64,000 nucleotides of DNA from positions 992,001 to 1,056,000 of the forward strand of contig NZ_BMTW01000001.1 of assembly GCF_014649875.1 (NCBI RefSeq). Reading direction: 5' to 3'. The notes beneath the pieces were generated by a model. It was not told the DNA's origin and ran no database searches. It saw nothing but the letters and a program-made list of their open reading frames with translations. Of the stretch, positions 61,828 to 64,000 are shown in pieces. This stretch comes from Streptomyces rubiginosohelvolus (GTDB taxonomy: Bacteria; Actinomycetota; Actinomycetes; Streptomycetales; Streptomycetaceae). Position numbers and translations under genes: made by a program. The stretch's first letter is position 1. The number at the start of each line of letters is the position of its first letter.

Positions 61828-62133
61828 CTACTGCCAGCCGTTGACGCACTTCACCTTGCCCAGGAACGGCGCGAGCGGCTTCGGCAGCGGTGCCCCGCAG
61901 ACGAGCCGGTTGACCGCCTCCTTCACCTCCGACGCGATCTCCTCGCCCCGGTCCCCGAGCCCGATCCCGGCCCCCGTCCCGGTCGTCAGCGGTGCGGCCG
62001 TTCCGGCCACGGTGCCGGCCCCGGCCCCGGGACCGGCGGTCGCGTGGGCCGGTGCGGCGGCCGCCCCGAGAACCAGTCCCAGGAGCAGTCCCCCCGTGGC
62101 GACCGTCTTTCCGGTGAACGCGTAGACGCCCAT
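61828..62133 (-). CDS. Secreted small protein with C-terminal Cys pair
   Basis: The 101-residue protein has a signal peptide (GKTVATGGLLLGLVLGAAAAPAHA), a Gly/Ala/Thr-rich low-complexity part (AGPGAGAGTVAGTAAPLTTGTGAGIG) and a compact end (SEVKEAVNRLVCGAPLPKPLAPFLGKVKCVNGWQ) with two Cys 17 residues apart, probably a disulphide. GGGGAGG precedes ATG 62133. Function unknown. Its place near a TrmB/LuxR-like gene recalls the GDITW unit. Confidence 0.75.
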   Translation of the reverse strand: MGVYAFTGKTVATGGLLLGLVLGAAAAPAHATAGPGAGAGTVAGTAAPLTTGTGAGIGLGDRGEEIASEVKEAVNRLVCGAPLPKPLAPFLGKVKCVNGWQ

Positions 62134-62288
62134 GTCTTCCTCCCCGTACGTCACGTGTCTCGTCGGCTCGTTCCCGCCGACATGCACCACCTTGTCAGCG
62201 GAGCGATCCGCTCCGGGAGGCGATCACTGTCAACTTGCTGCACGATTCCGGCCACTTGGTGCCAGCCACCGGCCACCACGGGGACACA

Positions 62289-62343
62289 CGAAGACGGCCG
62301 GGGTGGAAGAACACCCTGTGTTCTTCCACCCCGGCCGTCTTCG
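62289..62343 (-). terminator. Very strong terminator of the dnaK-hspR operon
   Basis: Arms 62289-62314 and 62318-62343 form a perfect 26-bp stem with the three-base loop CCT, 29 bp beyond the hspR stop codon. Confidence 0.93.
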
Positions 62344-62371
62344 CACGGAAAAGCCCGCCCCGAAGCTCCTG

Positions 62372-62815
62372 CTACGGCTTCGGCTTGGGCCGCCACACCA
62401 CCAGCGCGCCCGTCTGCTGCACGTCCTGGTACGGCACGAGGTCGCGGCGGTACGAGGCGTGGACCTGGGCCTCGCGCTGCTGCATGGCGACCGCCGCTCC
62501 GTCCACCGCCGCCGAGAGCTCGGCGACGCGCTGCTGGAGCGCGGTCACCTGGTTCTCCAGCTCGATGATCCGCTTGATGCCCGCGAGGTTGATGCCCTCG
62601 TCCTGCGACAGCTGCTGCACGGTGCGCAGCAGCTCGATGTCGCGGGCCGAGTAGCGCCGGCCGCGCCCGGCCGTACGGTCCGGGGAGACCAGACCGAGAC
62701 GGTCGTACTGGCGCAGCGTCTGCGGGTGGAGCCCCGAGAGCTGGGCCGCGATCGAGATCACGTACACCGGTGTCTCATCGGTCAGCTGGTACGGATTGCG
62801 TCGACGGCCGTCCAT
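62372..62815 (-). CDS. hspR: HspR heat-shock repressor (MerR family)
   Basis: The 147-residue MerR-type repressor has YVISIAAQLSGLHPQTLRQYDRLGLVSPDRTAGRGRRYSARDIELLRTVQQLSQDEGINLAGIKRIIELE and a helical tail ending RPKPKP. It binds HAIR operators and needs DnaK as co-repressor. It directly follows dnaJ (one base apart) in the known dnaK-grpE-dnaJ-hspR order. clpB in this same window carries a HAIR site and is a target. Confidence 0.96.
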   Translation of the reverse strand: MDGRRRNPYQLTDETPVYVISIAAQLSGLHPQTLRQYDRLGLVSPDRTAGRGRRYSARDIELLRTVQQLSQDEGINLAGIKRIIELENQVTALQQRVAELSAAVDGAAVAMQQREAQVHASYRRDLVPYQDVQQTGALVVWRPKPKP

Positions 62816-62816
62816 C

Positions 62817-64000
62817 TCAAGCTCCCTTCGCGGCCTGGAACAGTTCCGCCCGCGGGTCCTCGTCCGCGGTCGCCTTCCGGTAGGCCTCCAGGGCGTCCCT
62901 GGCCTCCTGGCCCAGGTCCCTGGGGACCGCGACCTCCACGGTGACCAGCAGGTCGCCGCGGGTGCCGTCCTTGCGCACCGCGCCCTTGCCCCGGGCGCGC
63001 ATCGTACGCCCGTTGGGGGTGCCGGCGGGAAGCTTCAGCGTGACCGGGGGTCCGCCGAGCGTGGGGACCTTGATCTCGCCGCCGAGCGTCGCCTCCGGGT
63101 AGGTGACGGGCACGGTGACCGTGAGGTTGTCGCCCTTGCGGCCGAAGACCGGGTGGGCGTCGACGTGGACGACGACATACAGGTCGCCGGCCGGACCGCC
63201 GCGCTCGCCCGCACCGCCCTTGCCGCGCAGCCGGATCCGCTGGCCGTCGGAGACGCCCGCCGGGATCCGCACCTGCATGGTGCGCGCCGACTTCGCCCGG
63301 CCGCTGCCCTTGCAGACGTCGCAGGGGTCCTGGGCGATGAGGCCCCGGCCCTTGCAGTCCACACAGGGGTCGGTGAGCGAGAAGCCGCCGCCGCTGCCGC
63401 GCGAGACCTGGCCGGTGCCGACGCAGGTCGGGCAGACCCGGGGGGTGCCGTTCTTGTCGCCGGTGCCGGAACACGCCTTGCAGGGCGCCTGGCTGGACAT
63501 CCGCAGCGGGACCGTGGCCCCGTCGACCGCCTCGGTGAAGCTGAGCGTCACCTCGGACTCGATGTCCTGGCCGCGCTTGGGCTGGACCCGGGTGCCCGTG
63601 CCGCCGCGGTTGAACAGCCCGCCGAAGACGTCGCCGAGACCGCCCCCGCCGCCGAAGCCGCCGCCCGCGCCGCCCTGTCCGCCGCCCGGGGCGCCCCCGC
63701 CGAAGAGGTCGCCCAGGTCGAAGTTGAAGTTGCCGCCCGCACCACCGGGGCCGGGCCGGAAGCCGCCGTTGCCGAAGAGGGCGCGCGCCTCGTCGTACTC
63801 CTTGCGCTTCTTGGGGTCACCGAGGACGTCGTTCGCCTCGGAGATCTCCTTGAAGCGCTCCTCCGCCTTGGCGTCGTTCTTGTTGGCGTCCGGGTGGAAC
63901 TCGCGGGCGAGCTTCCGGTACGCCTTCTTGACCTCGGCGTCGGTGGCGTCCTTGGGGACGCCGAGGACCTTGTAGTAGTCCTTCTCGACGAAGTCCTTCG
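62817..64000 (-). CDS. dnaJ: DnaJ co-chaperone (N-terminus cut by window edge)
   Basis: About 394 residues are visible. The J domain ([43 protein letters not shown]) with HPD motif, a Gly-rich linker ([18 protein letters not shown]), and four zinc repeats ([32 protein letters not shown]) followed by a C-terminal substrate domain identify a type I DnaJ. It stimulates DnaK ATPase and is co-transcribed with hspR. The first one to four codons lie outside the window. Confidence 0.97.
   Translation of the reverse strand, partial: KDFVEKDYYKVLGVPKDATDAEVKKAYRKLAREFHPDANKNDAKAEERFKEISEANDVLGDPKKRKEYDEARALFGNGGFRPGPGGAGGNFNFDLGDLFGGGAPGGGQGGAGGGFGGGGGLGDVFGGLFNRGGTGTRVQPKRGQDIESEVTLSFTEAVDGATVPLRMSSQAPCKACSGTGDKNGTPRVCPTCVGTGQVSRGSGGGFSLTDPCVDCKGRGLIAQDPCDVCKGSGRAKSARTMQVRIPAGVSDGQRIRLRGKGGAGERGGPAGDLYVVVHVDAHPVFGRKGDNLTVTVPVTYPEATLGGEIKVPTLGGPPVTLKLPAGTPNGRTMRARGKGAVRKDGTRGDLLVTVEVAVPRDLGQEARDALEAYRKATADEDPRAELFQAAKGA

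Overview
The window is high-GC actinobacterial DNA with the codon use and gene content of Streptomyces. The lineage evidence is a gamma-butyrolactone (GBL) synthase and receptor pair, rare TTA codons confined to accessory genes, an HspR-type heat-shock system with a HAIR operator, a parS site with the streptomycete sequence, and the conserved block purA, kynurenine genes, fba, pyrE, clpB, hspR-dnaJ. From memory this block has the same order as the origin-proximal core of S. coelicolor. Two accessory islands are set into it, one on the left (about 2.4-17.5 kb) and one between clpB and hspR (about 43.5-62.2 kb).

Left island. A TetR regulator, a transposase-like protein that has lost a catalytic Asp, and a MarR regulator lead into an eight-gene plus-strand operon (4496-10573). 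It encodes a stand-alone adenylation enzyme, a carrier protein, an ectoine-synthase-like cyclase, an acyl-CoA dehydrogenase, a transglutaminase-like protein, a racemase/decarboxylase-fold protein without catalytic cysteines, a small unknown protein and an Sfp-type phosphopantetheinyl transferase. This resembles a small carrier-protein pathway that I cannot match to a described product. Next comes a GBL hormone locus (AfsA-like synthase, receptor, HAD protein, SDR reductase), then a paired SMR exporter, a deaminase, an Old-Yellow-Enzyme reductase and an FrnE-type DsbA protein. A recurring inverted motif, TTGCnTGnnCATGCAA, lies before the MarR gene, before the eight-gene operon, before the deaminase and before the FrnE/OYE pair. 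It suggests that one MarR protein controls all of them.

Core. purA, a diacylglycerol-kinase-like gene, a P450, a two-component system, an NmrA-type reductase, a complete tryptophan-to-anthranilate set (formamidase, kynureninase, tryptophan dioxygenase), an MFS exporter, two aminotransferases, fba, pyrE with a parS site beside it, a membrane aminopropyltransferase-like protein and clpB with a HAIR operator. hspR and the start of dnaJ close the window.

Right island. Beside clpB lies a compact unit of unknown purpose: a secreted 63-residue peptide carrying GDITW twice, a small Rieske-like protein whose cluster histidines are arginines, and two tandem LuxR-type regulators. Beyond it is a recognisable class V lanthipeptide cluster (lexapeptide/pristinin type). 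It has a 71-residue precursor, a Cys decarboxylase flavoprotein, the K/X/Y modification set, an N-methyltransferase, two M16 peptidases, an F420-type dehydroalanine reductase, an ABC exporter and a second ABC system. Further regulators and a secreted peptide follow.
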